A stretch of DNA of 64,000 nt from Nakazawaea peltata (taxonomy: Eukaryota > Ascomycota > Pichiomycetes > Alaninales > Pachysolenaceae), in contig BCGQ01000005.1 in assembly GCA_001599355.1 (NCBI GenBank), forward strand, positions 252,222 to 316,221. The letters run 5' to 3'. The notes beneath the pieces were generated by a model, which saw only the letters and a list, made by a program, of their open reading frames with translations, had not been told where the DNA came from and did no database searches. Of the stretch, positions 1 to 12,461 are shown piece after piece. Each line of letters begins with the position of its first letter. Within the stretch, counting starts at the first letter, position 1. Made by a program: the position numbers and the translations under genes.

Positions 1-469
1 CTTCTAGTTCGTCATCGTAGTCCATGATATCATCAACCATTTCGGTCATAATACCACTCTTGGTCAATTCTTGAGAAAGGTCGCGCACCAGTTTACTCAT
101 CAGAGGGATTCTAATCAATGAGTTGACATCCTTCATAATAGAGGTGGATTGAGAGAGCTGATTAGTCAACTTCAACTGTTGTTGTTGTTCATCCAATTGC
201 ATACTGATACTTTGTAAAGTAGCTTTAGAAGCAGTAAGTCTCTGCTTTTGCTTGTTAATCCGCACCAACTCCTTCAGATATAACTTAGATGTCTTGATTT
301 CCTTCTTCTTAACGCTCTGCTTAATTAAGGTCTCTGTCTTCTTCTGTAATTGAGAGATATTCGTTATCTCGCGGTCTAATTGACGAATGTTCTTTCTTGT
401 TAATGCTTTACTTTTACGGAACAGCTCCTTTGGGTCAGGCCCATATATCATTTCTTTGACAAAGTTCAT
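1..469 (-). CDS. VPS24: Vps24 (ESCRT-III subunit), N-terminal part, cut by window edge
   Basis: Reading the minus strand from the ATG at 469 gives about 156 codons that stay open to the window edge; the C-terminus lies outside. The start reads MNFVKEMIYGPDPKE, matching the Vps24/CHMP3 opening with its GPDPKE motif. It continues through a basic, coiled-coil ESCRT-III core and includes KELVRINKQ, VNSLIRIP and KSGIMTEMVDD, all typical of Vps24. The family polymerises on endosomes with Snf7 and recruits Vps2/Vps4 for vesicle budding into multivesicular bodies. The first CTG of the gene follows PKE, a position that is not diagnostic for the code. No intron is seen in this part. It is divergent from CPA1. 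Confidence 0.9.
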   Translation of the reverse strand, partial: MNFVKEMIYGPDPKELFRKSKALTRKNIRQLDREITNISQLQKKTETLIKQSVKKKEIKTSKLYLKELVRINKQKQRLTASKATLQSISMQLDEQQQQLKLTNQLSQSTSIMKDVNSLIRIPLMSKLVRDLSQELTKSGIMTEMVDDIMDYDDELE

Positions 470-1249
470 CTTGTTATCGTGCACTGTTATCTATTACTAT
501 CTGTTAGAGCTTTGCCTTTTAATTCTGTCGTTGTGCATCTTAAAGTGGGTGGGAATTTGGGATATTGCACACGACTAATTATGCCAGAAATGGTCGTGTA
601 TAACCAGAATTAGACAGAGGTTATGAGGAAGATATTAAGATGAGGAGGGAAATATAACACTACATATTCAAGTTTTCTTACATCTAAGACTAACTGTTGT
701 CTAAACACTCAGATTTAATAGTCATCCAATGCCTTGTTCATCAAATACTCACATATTGCTAATAGTTTATTATATCAGATGCAATCACCATGACGTGTAT
801 CTGAAAATCAGTCGTGTATAATAATCCATTATCCCAATATGGTAATTTTGTTTAGCGCAGTCGCTGGCTAACCGCGATTCTAACAAAAATTTTCACTCTA
901 TCGAAGAGGGTCAAAAGGGATGAAAGGGTGGTGAAAGAGGCCTAAAACTGAGGTTTAAATCTTCGAAAAAAAAACAAGTAACATCCTAAAGACCTCTATA
1001 TTATCCATCCCAATTTTCAGCTAATTCCCACCACCCTTACCCTCAACTATCCACTAATTCCCCCATTTTAACACCCCTCCCCTGATTCCCGTTATCGCTG
1101 CGTAATGCGCATTGCGTCTCTAAAAAGAGTCATTTGGCTTGAAAAATTTTCCCTCTCCCACATTCTCTCAGTTCGAAAAATTTTCCAGATATAAATAAAG
1201 ACATCATCCTTCAGGTGATCATTGACAGCTTATAGTAATAGGTATCATC
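470..1249. other. VPS24-CPA1 divergent intergenic region
   Basis: I see no gene here. It holds the Gcn4-type site at 1125-1133 and a TATA-like ATATAAATAAA at about 1189-1199, some 50 bp before CPA1. The 11-mer GTCGTGTATAA occurs at 593-603 and again at 811-821. ACACGAC at about 569-575 forms a short inverted repeat with GTCGTGT at 593-599. No ATG occurs in the last 100 bases before CPA1, and no arginine-attenuator-like uORF was found. Confidence 0.6.
1125..1133 (-). promoter_or_regulatory. Gcn4 binding site upstream of CPA1
   Basis: The minus strand reads ATGACTCTT, identical to the optimal Gcn4 site known from HIS3. It lies about 120 bp before the CPA1 start and about 60 bp before the TATA-like element, a normal place for an activator site. 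It fits general amino-acid control of arginine synthesis. Inferred from sequence only. Confidence 0.7.
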
Positions 1250-2521
1250 ATGTTGAGATTTTTAGGCCAAAAGTTGAAGTCTCCTGCCCTCGGCAGAAAC
1301 TTCCACACCTCGCAATTTGTACAATCTTCCACCAAAGACTTGAATAGAGCCACATTGACCATCAGAGATGGCCCAATTTTTAACGGTTACTCTTTCGGAG
1401 CTAACAAGAACATCAGTGGTGAACTGGTTTTCACAACCTCTTTGGTCGGTTACCCAGAGAGTATGACCGATCCATCTTATAGAGGTCAAATCATCTGTTT
1501 CACCCAACCATTGATTGGTAACTATGGTGTTCCAAGTAATGTTAAAGACCAATTTGGATTGTTGAAATACTTTGAGAGTCCTAGAATCCAATGTATCGGT
1601 ATTGTTGTCAGTGACGTTCTGATGGAATACTCTCACTGGACTGCTGTTGAAAGTTTGAGTGAATGGTGTAAGAGAGAAGGTGTTCTGCTGATTACCGGTG
1701 TCGACACCAGAGCTTTAGTCACCTATTTGAGAGAACAAGGTTCTTCTTTGGCCAAATTGACCATTGGAGAAGAATACGATCTGGATGAAGATCTGCTGTT
1801 CGAAGATCCAAGTGCTATTAACTTGGTCCACAAGGTTTCTACAAAGCTGCCTTTCCACGTACAAGCTCCAAATCTGAAATTCCACGTTGCTGTAATAGAT
1901 TGCGGTGTTAAGGAGAACATTTTGAGATCTTTGGTTTCCAGAGGAGCTTCTATCACTGTTTTCCCATACGATTACCCAATCCAAAATGTTGCCGACAAAT
2001 TTGACGGTGTCTTCTTAAGTAATGGTCCAGGTGATCCAACCCACTGTACTGCTACTGTTCAAAACTTGAAGCAATTAATGGAGAAGCATGAGGATTTGCC
2101 AATCTTTGGTATCTGTTTGGGTCACCAATTGTTGGCTTTGGCCACCGGAGCCAAGACCGTCAAATTAAAGTACGGTAACAGAGCTCATAACATTCCTCTG
2201 TTGGATATGACTAACGGTAAATGTCATATCACATCACAAAACCATGGTTATGCTGTAGACCTGACTACATTGGATCCAAATTTCCAAGAATACTTTGTCA
2301 ACTTGAATGACCAATCTAACGAAGGTATGATCCACAAGACTAAACCAATTTTCAGTGTACAATTCCATCCAGAAGCTAAAGGTGGACCATTGGACAGTGC
2401 CTTCTTGTTTGACAACTATTTCAAGAACTTGGAACTGTACAAATTGGCTAGAAACTTGTCTTTAGAGCATAAGATGGATGACTTGTTGGTTGACATCTTA
2501 CCAAAGGAGAGAGTTGCTTAA
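1250..2521 (+). CDS. CPA1: Arginine-specific carbamoyl-phosphate synthase small (glutaminase) subunit
   Basis: A 423-residue protein that aligns along its length with S. cerevisiae Cpa1. The N-terminal CPSase domain has [20 protein letters not shown]. The C-terminal class-I amidotransferase domain has FGICLGHQ (nucleophile Cys289) and QFHPE. It releases ammonia from glutamine for the Cpa2 synthase, the entry step to citrulline and arginine. The first ~35 residues ([20 protein letters not shown]...) are basic, hydroxylated and free of acidic residues until Asp31. S. cerevisiae Cpa1 lacks such an extension, which suggests import into mitochondria. CTG codons 146-147 lie where Cpa1 has Ala-Ala (GVAAITG) and codon 317 where it has Ala (HNIPAMD). 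A Gcn4 site lies upstream. Confidence 0.96.
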   Translation: MLRFLGQKLKSPALGRNFHTSQFVQSSTKDLNRATLTIRDGPIFNGYSFGANKNISGELVFTTSLVGYPESMTDPSYRGQIICFTQPLIGNYGVPSNVKDQFGLLKYFESPRIQCIGIVVSDVLMEYSHWTAVESLSEWCKREGVLLITGVDTRALVTYLREQGSSLAKLTIGEEYDLDEDLLFEDPSAINLVHKVSTKLPFHVQAPNLKFHVAVIDCGVKENILRSLVSRGASITVFPYDYPIQNVADKFDGVFLSNGPGDPTHCTATVQNLKQLMEKHEDLPIFGICLGHQLLALATGAKTVKLKYGNRAHNIPLLDMTNGKCHITSQNHGYAVDLTTLDPNFQEYFVNLNDQSNEGMIHKTKPIFSVQFHPEAKGGPLDSAFLFDNYFKNLELYKLARNLSLEHKMDDLLVDILPKERVA

Positions 2522-4798
<2,277 letters not shown>

Positions 4799-5100
4799 AA
4801 GTCTTCCATTTACCGGCCCATCTTGTAAATAAGTATGAGAGGAATAAAAGTATGACAATTAAACTAGATGTAGCTTTAACCAGTTAAACCAAACGTAGCT
4901 ATAACCCTTAGAGTAGTACACGATGTACATGATGATTTAATTTGTAATTTGCTCAAGCAGTTCCCACAGTAAACGTGCCGATCACGTGACAAGCCACACC
5001 TTCCCCATAGAAAAAATTTCTTTACAAAAAGGCCTAAGAAGAGGGTGATTTTATTTAGAGGAGAGAGACATTGAGATTGAAGGAGGTTGGAGATTTAAAG
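4799..5100. other. HSP60-PBY1 intergenic region
   Basis: No gene seen. It contains the HSP60 3' end and the PBY1 promoter, with a palindromic TCACGTGA box at 4982-4989 about 110 bp before the PBY1 start. Confidence 0.5.
4982..4989. promoter_or_regulatory. TCACGTGA E-box (Cbf1-type) upstream of PBY1
   Basis: Palindromic TCACGTGA is the classic Cbf1-type bHLH site. It lies within the likely PBY1 promoter. Function is inferred from the motif alone. Confidence 0.45.
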
Positions 5101-7504
5101 ATGCATGTTTTGGTAAGTTTATTGTGTTGAGAAAGGATGAGAGTGGAAATTTGGTGTGATTTCAAGTGAATTTGAGACCGTCATATACTAACCCTTCTAG
5201 TTAACTAATGACGACGGTCCACCAAGTGGATTATATTCTCCATATGTTAAGTTCTTGGTTGATGCCATCACCAAACATACCAATTGGGATTTATCGATTG
5301 TAGTTCCAGATCAACAACGTTCTTGGATCGGAAAACTGCATTTTGCAGGTAAAGATTTAAGTCTGTCTTATGGGTATTGTACTGTTGGAAAACCTTTAGA
5401 TTCAAGTATGTTAGGGCCATTCCCTAAACCAGTCTTAGAACATCAGAAGGATCCAAATTTGAAAGAATGGGTATTAGTTGATGGTACTCCTCTGTCTTGT
5501 ACCGATTTGGGAGTTCATCATGTTTATTCTGAATCGAAACCTCCTGTCGATTTGGTCATCAGTGGCCCTAACTATGGAAGAAATTCCTCTGCCGTCTATG
5601 TAATGCTGTCAGGTACTGTGGGAGCTCTGATGGAAGGTGCATTGACCGGAAAAAAAGCTATTGGATTGTCATATCTGTTCGATACCAGAGATTTGGATCT
5701 GGAAATTGTCACTCAACTGTCAGAAATTGCCGTCAAATTGATTCAACACTTGTACGACAACTGGAGCTCCGATCTGGATCTTTACTCGGTTAATATTCCC
5801 TTAAGAAAAAACATTTTAGATCCGTCCGGCTATAAAATTTTATACGCTCCTATTTTGGATAACAGATGGGGGTCGATTTATAAGAAACAGCCAATTAAAC
5901 CAACTGGGGACAATGAGACTGAAGACATCGTCGATGGTTCTATAGGTCATCAACAAGATGTGATTTACAAATGGGACCCAGATTTCCAATCAACTCATAA
6001 ATACGTCGTCGAATCGACCCATGTCAATGATGGTAAAGTCGTCTATAATGGTGACATCAGGTATGTTTTTCCTTTCGATTTTTGTGCGCGCACAATTTTA
6101 CTAACTTTTCTTTAGTGTTACTCCATTGAAGGCTGTATTCAAGGGAGTGGATTCAATTACTGGCGAGATCAAATTAGAGTGAGTTATATAATACTGATTT
6201 CTCGTTATAATATATATTAACGTGATTTTTTTAGTAGTACTACGGAGATACAGCGCACGGCTGTCTTGGATATCCCGAAACAAACGTACATTTACCCACT
6301 GTTAAAGAATGCTTTGGATAAAAAACTTGAGGGGATCTCCATAGTAGACAATCTCGACCAAGCGGTATCCCCAAAAGTTTTCCATTACGCAGATTATGAA
6401 GATTTCGATTTCGATCGTATAATGTCCGATCCAGATTATTTGGTCTGCTCTTATGTATATCGTAAACTGTTGATCCGTAAACATTACTTGGCTCATACTA
6501 TCCATACATATGTGACGAAGCATCCCGAATCCATTTTGAAGCAACTGTTCCCAGAAACATACCAATTAGAATTGGACTATGCGGAATTCCTTGATGAACT
6601 GTTGGATGATTGTTATGAATTGAGAGAGGACGTTGAAGAGAACCAAGGTAAGAAATTGTGGATTTTGAAGCCAAGTATGAGTGATAAGGGCCAAGGAATT
6701 CGTATATTCGGGAACTTGGACCAACTTCAAGAAATCTTCAACTCATTTGAAGGTGATGCTTTAAGTGATGATGAAGAGGAAGACGAAGCTGATCATAGTG
6801 CTTTCACTACTGGACAAGAAACGTCTACTACTGATAACAATGGTGTCATCACTTCTCAGTTACGTCATTTCATTGTCCAAGAGTACCTCTCAAATCCTTT
6901 ACTTATACCGGACTATGGCAGTAGAAAGTTCCATATTAGAACTTATGTCGTTTGTCAAGGTAATTTGAATGTCTATTTATTCGAGAAGATGTTAATGTTA
7001 TTCAGTAAAGAGAAGTATGAAGATCCATTGGCCAGTGGTTATGAACTTTCAGATGAAATCTTATCGTTGAGTGGTCACTTAACCAACACTTGTCTTCAAC
7101 ATGAGATTAAAACTAATGATGTTGAAGATCATGAAAAGACCGTAGTCGAGTTCTGGAGCTCTAAACTCTCTCAAACAAACAAATCCAAGATTTTCGACAA
7201 CTTGAAACTGATTTTGGGTCAATTATTCACTGCTGCGACTTCTGTCGATAAGTTCAATTTCCAACCATTGACCAATGCCTTTGAAATTTACGGAATTGAT
7301 TTCTTAATTGACTCGGATTTGAATGCCACCGTATTAGAAGTGAACAGTTATCCGGATTTCAAACAAACCGGTGACGATTTGAAACAGGTCATCGATTTGT
7401 TATTCGAAGGAGTCGTCGATACTTGTGTGGTACCGTTCTTCGAAGGGAAAGCTACAGAAAATGAGTTAATGCATAAAGTCTTAAGTATTGATTCTCCTAA
7501 CTGA
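5101..7504 (+). CDS. PBY1: SurE phosphatase / tubulin-tyrosine-ligase-like fusion protein, four exons
   Basis: Exons are 5101-5112, 5201-6060, 6116-6178 and 6235-7504, giving 734 residues. Phases match at every junction. Intron 1 has GTAAGT, TACTAAC at 5186-5192 and TAG; introns 2 and 3 are only 55 and 56 nt. The spliced start MHVLLTNDDGPPSG is the SurE nucleotidase motif. The join IKL-D-STTEIQRT and the later WILKPSMSDKGQGIR and FLIDSDLNATVLEVNSYPDF belong to the TTL/ATP-grasp half. The whole aligns with S. cerevisiae Pby1, a P-body-associated protein. An acidic linker (about residues 490-500) interrupts the ATP-grasp part, as in Pby1. The 12-nt first exon and 63-nt third exon are easily missed by gene callers. 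Exact catalytic activity is not settled for the family. Confidence 0.92.
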
Positions 7505-7508
7505 TCCT

Positions 7509-8558
7509 TTATTCTTGTACAGGCTCGTCCATTTCCTTCAGCCATTTATATATATTTTGTTTAAATTTGTCAACTTTAACGCATCCGTTTCTAATTTTGG
7601 TCAAACATCTAATGAATTCTTGATTTCTTTGTAAAGTGATCTGGGTCAATTGACGCAGTTCATCCAATTCCAGCGGATCTAAAGATTCTGTGAATTTGTT
7701 CAGACGGAAATCGGGTAATTGGAAGAATGGATCAACAATCTTCAGATTATCTTTAGACCTTGTCTGTACTTTGTCCTCCTCTTCTTCATCCCTGGTGTCA
7801 TCTCCGCCGGCGGCATCTACCTCTTTGAATAACAGGTTTGGGTCGTTGATAATCGACAGATTCAAGTCTCGAAGCGCTAACCTGTGGTCATAGTCAGGTA
7901 AATTGATATTCTCAGGAGTCAATTCATGGTGCTCATCTCCAAGGAACATATTCATCAATTTCGTCAACTCAATCACAGTTTCTTGTTCTTTTTCGATCAT
8001 TTCCATTGTATCGTACAGCATTTTCAAGAGATGATTACCCTTTTTCTCCGGATTGAACACCTTGGCAATGCTAGGCCTTGTAATGATATCAGATGGATGT
8101 TGAATAGGCAGCAATATTTCGGTTAAATTAATACTCTTAAGAGGATCCGAATCCGAATCTGAATCTTCTTCATCAGAATACAATCCTTCTGTATAATGTC
8201 CCTGCACAACACCGTCTCCAGCATGAGCTGCCTCTCTATATAATTTCCTCTTCCTTGTAGCATATAAGCTTGAGTTCCCCAACACAAATTCATCATCATC
8301 TTTATCAGGAGCATGAACTTTCTGACTAGAAGGATATGACCGTAAACTTGCCAACGATAAGGACTCGTCATAAATATCTTTATTGCCCCTGTTACTCATT
8401 GACTCGGCGTATGCATTGTTGACCTCGGTGTTAATCTCGATTCCCTCCAGATAAACGGCGGTATCGAATTTCCGACGTTTCAGCAAGCGCGGCGCTTTCT
8501 CTTGCATCAACCGCTGTTTCAACTCCACAATATGATCAATGGTGATTTGGTCCGTCAT
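7509..8558 (-). CDS. RXT2: Rxt2-like subunit of the Rpd3L histone deacetylase complex
   Basis: A 349-residue acidic nuclear-type protein. Signature pieces are SNRGNK near residue 56 and, at about 142-210, the Rxt2_N block with EILLPIQHPSDIITRPSIAK followed by a helical IEKEQETVIEL region and a FLGDE motif. The rest is low complexity with acidic runs (DSDSDSD, DEEEEDK). In S. cerevisiae Rxt2 belongs to the large Rpd3 deacetylase complex acting at promoters. The 3' end is tail-to-tail with PBY1 (4 bp apart). The start at 8558 is the first ATG. Assignment rests on recognising the domain pattern, not on an alignment. Confidence 0.75.
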   Translation of the reverse strand: MTDQITIDHIVELKQRLMQEKAPRLLKRRKFDTAVYLEGIEINTEVNNAYAESMSNRGNKDIYDESLSLASLRSYPSSQKVHAPDKDDDEFVLGNSSLYATRKRKLYREAAHAGDGVVQGHYTEGLYSDEEDSDSDSDPLKSINLTEILLPIQHPSDIITRPSIAKVFNPEKKGNHLLKMLYDTMEMIEKEQETVIELTKLMNMFLGDEHHELTPENINLPDYDHRLALRDLNLSIINDPNLLFKEVDAAGGDDTRDEEEEDKVQTRSKDNLKIVDPFFQLPDFRLNKFTESLDPLELDELRQLTQITLQRNQEFIRCLTKIRNGCVKVDKFKQNIYKWLKEMDEPVQE

Positions 8559-8858
8559 GATGTCTTGATCTGCCCAATGTGATGAACTATGGTTCTTATG
8601 AACAGAAATGAGAATTTTTAGAGCTTTTATTGTGGAGGGATTTAGATTTCCGAAACAGGAAACTACTAAAATTACTATAAATAGTTATTGGGATTTGTGC
8701 GCACTACCATTTTCACACCACGCTGCACCACCGCGTCTCGCGCGCTTTCCAAATTTTCAATACGCGTTGAATTTACTGGAAATACTTGTGAATTTTATAA
8801 GTTGAATTGAATTATAAGTTTAATCAATCATAACGATAAGCAAATAAAATAATATAAA
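8559..8858. promoter_or_regulatory. RXT2-POL30 divergent promoter
   Basis: A 300-bp divergent promoter rich in CG-containing words inside AT-rich DNA: GTGCGCAC at 8697-8704, CCGCGTCTCGCGCGC at about 8730-8744, and ACGCGT at 8762-8767. CGCG words are typical of MBF and RSC (Rsc3-type) sites. No gene seen. Confidence 0.5.
8762..8767. promoter_or_regulatory. MCB box (MBF site) of POL30
   Basis: ACGCGT, the MluI cell-cycle box, 92 bp before the POL30 ATG. MBF sites drive G1/S expression of replication genes including POL30 in S. cerevisiae, so the location is meaningful. This is the only exact ACGCGT I noticed outside coding sequence. Confidence 0.7.
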
Positions 8859-9686
8859 ATGTTGGAAGGTAAATTCGATGAATCATCCTTGATGAAAAGG
8901 GTAAGTTGGACTAGATGAATTTTTTGTAAGGTAGATACTAACGGCGCTTAGATTGTCGACTCCATTAAGGACTCTGTCAAATTATGTAACTTCAACTGTA
9001 CTGAACATGGTATTACTGTTCAAGCTGTTGATGATTCCAGAGTCTTATTGATTTCTTTGTTGATTGGTGAACAATCCTTCTCTGAATATAGATGTGATAG
9101 AAATATCACTTTGGGTATCGACTTGGAGTCATTCAACAAGATCATCAAGAATGGTAACACCACCGACTACCTCACATTGATTGCTGAGGATTCTCCAGAT
9201 AACATCTTGGTATTGTTTGAGGACAAGAAGAAGGACAGAGTTTCTGAATACAGTTTGAAATTGATGGACTTGGATTCTGATTTCCTTAAGATTGATGAAA
9301 TGGAATTCGATGCCACCATTACTATGCCATCTCTGGAATTTGCTAAGATTGCCCGTGATTTGAAGACATTAAGTGAATCTTTACAAATTATTGTCACTAA
9401 GGAGAACGTCAAGTTCAACAGTGATGGTGACTTCGGTAGTGGTAACGTTGTCATGAAGGGTTACGTCGACATGGATAAGCCTCAAGAAAGTGTCAAGATT
9501 GATATGGCCAAGCCAATCAACTTGACCTTTGGTGCCAAATATATCAGTGATATCATCAAGGCCACTGCATTGAGTGAAACTGTCACCATTAAGTTGGCTG
9601 ACAAGGCTCCTGCCTTATTCGAATACAAGTTACCTTCTGGTTATTTGAGATACTACTTAGCTCCAAAGTTCGACGAAGAGGAGTAA
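8859..9686 (+). CDS. POL30: PCNA, sliding clamp, two exons
   Basis: Exon 1 is 8859-8900 (14 codons) and exon 2 is 8952-9686. The 51-nt intron has GTAAGT, TACTAAC at 8936-8942 and TAG. The product is 258 residues, the same as S. cerevisiae Pol30. It starts MLEGKFDESSLMKR and has VQAVDDSRVLL, SLKLMDLDSDFLKI and the C-terminal LAPKFDEEE. It forms the trimeric clamp for DNA polymerases delta and epsilon and binds PIP-box partners. One CTG lies at the small residue of the MPSxEF loop (Ser in yeast, Gly in human), which excludes Leu there but fits Ala. An MCB box lies upstream. Confidence 0.97.
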
Positions 9687-9713
9687 ATGTATACACTTAT
9701 ATAAATTATCTAT

Positions 9714-11765
9714 TTACTTCTCTACCGGGGTTGTGTATTTTGATTTGTAAATCCAACTGTTCCCAAGTGTCTTCTTACCAAATTTGTCTGCTAATCTGTA
9801 CCAACTAGCACTACGATGCATATTCTTCTTTCTATGAAGACCTTTAGTAGACCAAATATTACCCAGTTCGAGCATCAGTTCCGTATGACCCAAAGACAGC
9901 AGCTTCTCGATGAATTGAATCCCGTAGTTCTCGTCCTTGTTACATCCCAACCCGTTCATATACAGATATCCAATCTCTAACATTGTAGAAGCCAAAGGTT
10001 CTCTGGCTGGAATAGGAATCGAGGACTCATTCAAATAGAATGGGTCTATTTCAAATTTGTAGGTCCTGATTAAGTCAAGATCTGCCAGTCTACAAAGCCA
10101 GAGAAAAGATTGTCTCTCGTCCAATTTTACTCCATAACCGAACCTTAACAGTAACAGATACAAATACATCAGCTGTTTGTTACCCAGTTCCGAGGCAAGT
10201 TGTAACTGATACGAAGATTCTTGAGGTTGATTCTCTCTTTTTAATTTCATCAGTAACTCTACTCTAGTCTCTGGACGAACTTCGTCTGCCTTCAGGAATA
10301 TAAGACGATTTGTGTCTTTACGACTCATTGTAGAAATGGGGGTTGAAGGGGTTCTTTGAAGATGTTTTTCTTGTTTAGGGGATGGAGTAGCTCTGGAGTT
10401 CGACTGTTGACCGAATAATATGTTGGTGTTACTTCCTACTCTAGGAGTTTTTGGAGTCGAAGAGGATGACTGAGTATGCTGAACTGCATGAGGAATTACT
10501 TGGCTATGCTGGACGGATTTCCCATGATGAGATTGATGATGATCTATCCCAAAGTGTAAGTTGACTGGATTTGAAAATGAGTGCATATGTTTTGGACGAA
10601 GAGGGGTATTAAAAGGTGAATGGGAGTTAGCATTCAGTGGATTGGGGGTCATTTTTTGTAATGGTGGAGATTTCACTTCAAATTGATCCGAAAAGTCCTT
10701 GGCAAACTTGCGGGGAAGATTATTGAGAGGCTGATGCTTTACCAATGGAGATGTCATTGGAGAGGAAATCGGGGATGGCTGGAGCTGCTGTTGAATAGTC
10801 AGTTTTGTAGTACCTGATGATGACACCGAACTATTAGATGTGTTATCAGCTTGATGATGATAAATTTGAAATGAGGCTGAATTATTAGACATTGTAGAAA
10901 CAGATGAAGGTGTAGGCGATGGAACGACCACACTAGGCTTGACAAATCTCTTTTGTAGTGATGTAAATTTATCCAGTGGTGCGAAATTTCTAGGTTGGTG
11001 GTGTTGGTTGTATTGAGGAGTATTTGGAGAGGGGTGATACTGACCTTGAGGGTGTGGATTTTGTTGGTTAGGACTTCCCACTCTTTGCTGCGAGACAGGC
11101 TGAATTGGGTATTTTGGTGGATATTGATGATTTTGAGCTTGAAATACACTTCTCCGTTGAGGTTGTGATATTCCATGGCGTGGTTGATTCGGATGTCTCT
11201 TATCACGTACTTGATCCAGCAACTGTCTGTTTCTGTTCTGTAATAAATCAGTGGAAGGTGCTCTGGGTCTCTGTTCAACTTCAGGTACCTGTTCTCCGAA
11301 AGATGACCAGTCGTCTTCTGATAATCCCAAATGATCAAGAAGTCTTCCTGTTGTGGCCTGAGATTCTATGGAAATCATACTGAACCGACGATCTAGTCCA
11401 TCCAAATTAGATCCCTCCTCAGTCAACAAAGTTCCGGTGATATTTGAACGATTCAGTATTATCAGGTCATTATCAAAAGTGTCATCAAGCTCGTCCTCTT
11501 CATCATCATCATATCTGTTGCGGTCATTAATATCATTGATATTGTTATTACCAATATCTGCCATGCTGTTTTTATCATTACTCATCACTCTCTTGTGTTT
11601 TAATTGCATCTGATGGTGGAATCCCAACTCATCCAAGGGAGAACTTGGAAGTTGTTTATTTTCAATCAGAATCTGCAATTTGCTGGGACTCAATAAACTT
11701 TCTCCCCCAGTATCACCTACCTGTTTGATGAGGATATTAGCAGGTTTCTTCCTGTTCTGAATCAT
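9714..11765 (-). CDS. Sel1-like-repeat protein with long disordered N-terminus (Dsf2/Ack1-like)
   Basis: 683 residues. About 1-480 are low complexity: Asn/Asp-rich (DDDEEDELDD), Gln/His/Pro-rich and Ser/Thr-rich, with many SP/TP sites (for example SPSP, TPKTP). About 500-680 form the ordered part, with Sel1/TPR-like helical repeats (LEIGYLYMNGLGCNKDENYG, LELGNIWSTKG, ASWYRLADKFG) and the ending GNSWIYKSKY. This layout resembles the fungal Dsf2 and Ack1 proteins linked to cell-wall or PKC signalling. I am not sure which, so I give no symbol. The gene is tail-to-tail with POL30, 27 bp apart. Confidence 0.6.
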   Translation of the reverse strand: MIQNRKKPANILIKQVGDTGGESLLSPSKLQILIENKQLPSSPLDELGFHHQMQLKHKRVMSNDKNSMADIGNNNINDINDRNRYDDDEEDELDDTFDNDLIILNRSNITGTLLTEEGSNLDGLDRRFSMISIESQATTGRLLDHLGLSEDDWSSFGEQVPEVEQRPRAPSTDLLQNRNRQLLDQVRDKRHPNQPRHGISQPQRRSVFQAQNHQYPPKYPIQPVSQQRVGSPNQQNPHPQGQYHPSPNTPQYNQHHQPRNFAPLDKFTSLQKRFVKPSVVVPSPTPSSVSTMSNNSASFQIYHHQADNTSNSSVSSSGTTKLTIQQQLQPSPISSPMTSPLVKHQPLNNLPRKFAKDFSDQFEVKSPPLQKMTPNPLNANSHSPFNTPLRPKHMHSFSNPVNLHFGIDHHQSHHGKSVQHSQVIPHAVQHTQSSSSTPKTPRVGSNTNILFGQQSNSRATPSPKQEKHLQRTPSTPISTMSRKDTNRLIFLKADEVRPETRVELLMKLKRENQPQESSYQLQLASELGNKQLMYLYLLLLRFGYGVKLDERQSFLWLCRLADLDLIRTYKFEIDPFYLNESSIPIPAREPLASTMLEIGYLYMNGLGCNKDENYGIQFIEKLLSLGHTELMLELGNIWSTKGLHRKKNMHRSASWYRLADKFGKKTLGNSWIYKSKYTTPVEK

Positions 11766-12461
11766 AATGCTTCTATCTTTAGTAGCAGTTTAGAGCGCTG
11801 TAGCTGGGTTTATTCTATTTTTCGTCTTCCTGTTAATATGTGTATCGAAGTGTAATGTGATAGTGGCGCCCCCAGCACTCAAATATAATCTCTGACTTGT
11901 GTCTTCGTTGTTCAAATCCTCCTCCAAAACCTCGTGAACCTCAAATTTCTTAGCTCTTTCTCCAAACTCAAACTTTTTCTCTCTCGAAAAGAGAAAAAAA
12001 CACCATAAAAAAAATCTTTGAAAAACAAAACAAACAAACAAAGGGAAAAAGTACCCAAAAATAAGGCCGCAGAGGGATCTCGAGGCGATTTAGGCAAAGT
12101 ATTAATAAATTGGAGAAATACAAGTCAGACATTAAAGGGTGTTTGAGAATTGTTGTTGCCAGGTCATTTGAAAGTTATTACAGTTATCATGTCGTTACGA
12201 ATGTGGCTTCTGACTAATAAATGTGCCACAGCTTAAAACCCCTCGCCTCTACCATGACCCTCTTGTTCTCCTGTGTTATTGACTATATGTACCTTTACGA
12301 GGACTAAACGCTCATGCAAGGAACCGAGCAGCAATGAATTTGTTTGGTGCGCTTAAGGAGCGAGATCGCCGCGCGCTGGCGCGTCCAAGCTCTATTAATA
12401 AAGTACAAAATAATGATGTAATAAAAAAATCATAAATTGATAAAGTGCTAAGCTAATGTAT
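11766..12461. other. Intergenic region between the Sel1 protein and ITR1 copy 1
   Basis: About 700 bp with no supported gene. It holds the promoter of the minus-strand Sel1 protein and the 3' end of the transporter. An A-rich tract (about 11995-12060) and a GC-rich word cluster (CCGCGCGCTGGCGCG, about 12369-12383) stand out. An open frame at 11790-12041 on the minus strand lacks an ATG and is not called. Confidence 0.4.

Noticed and set aside
11790-12041. Minus-strand open frame of 83 codons
   Set aside because: It has no ATG and lies in the promoter of the Sel1-repeat gene.
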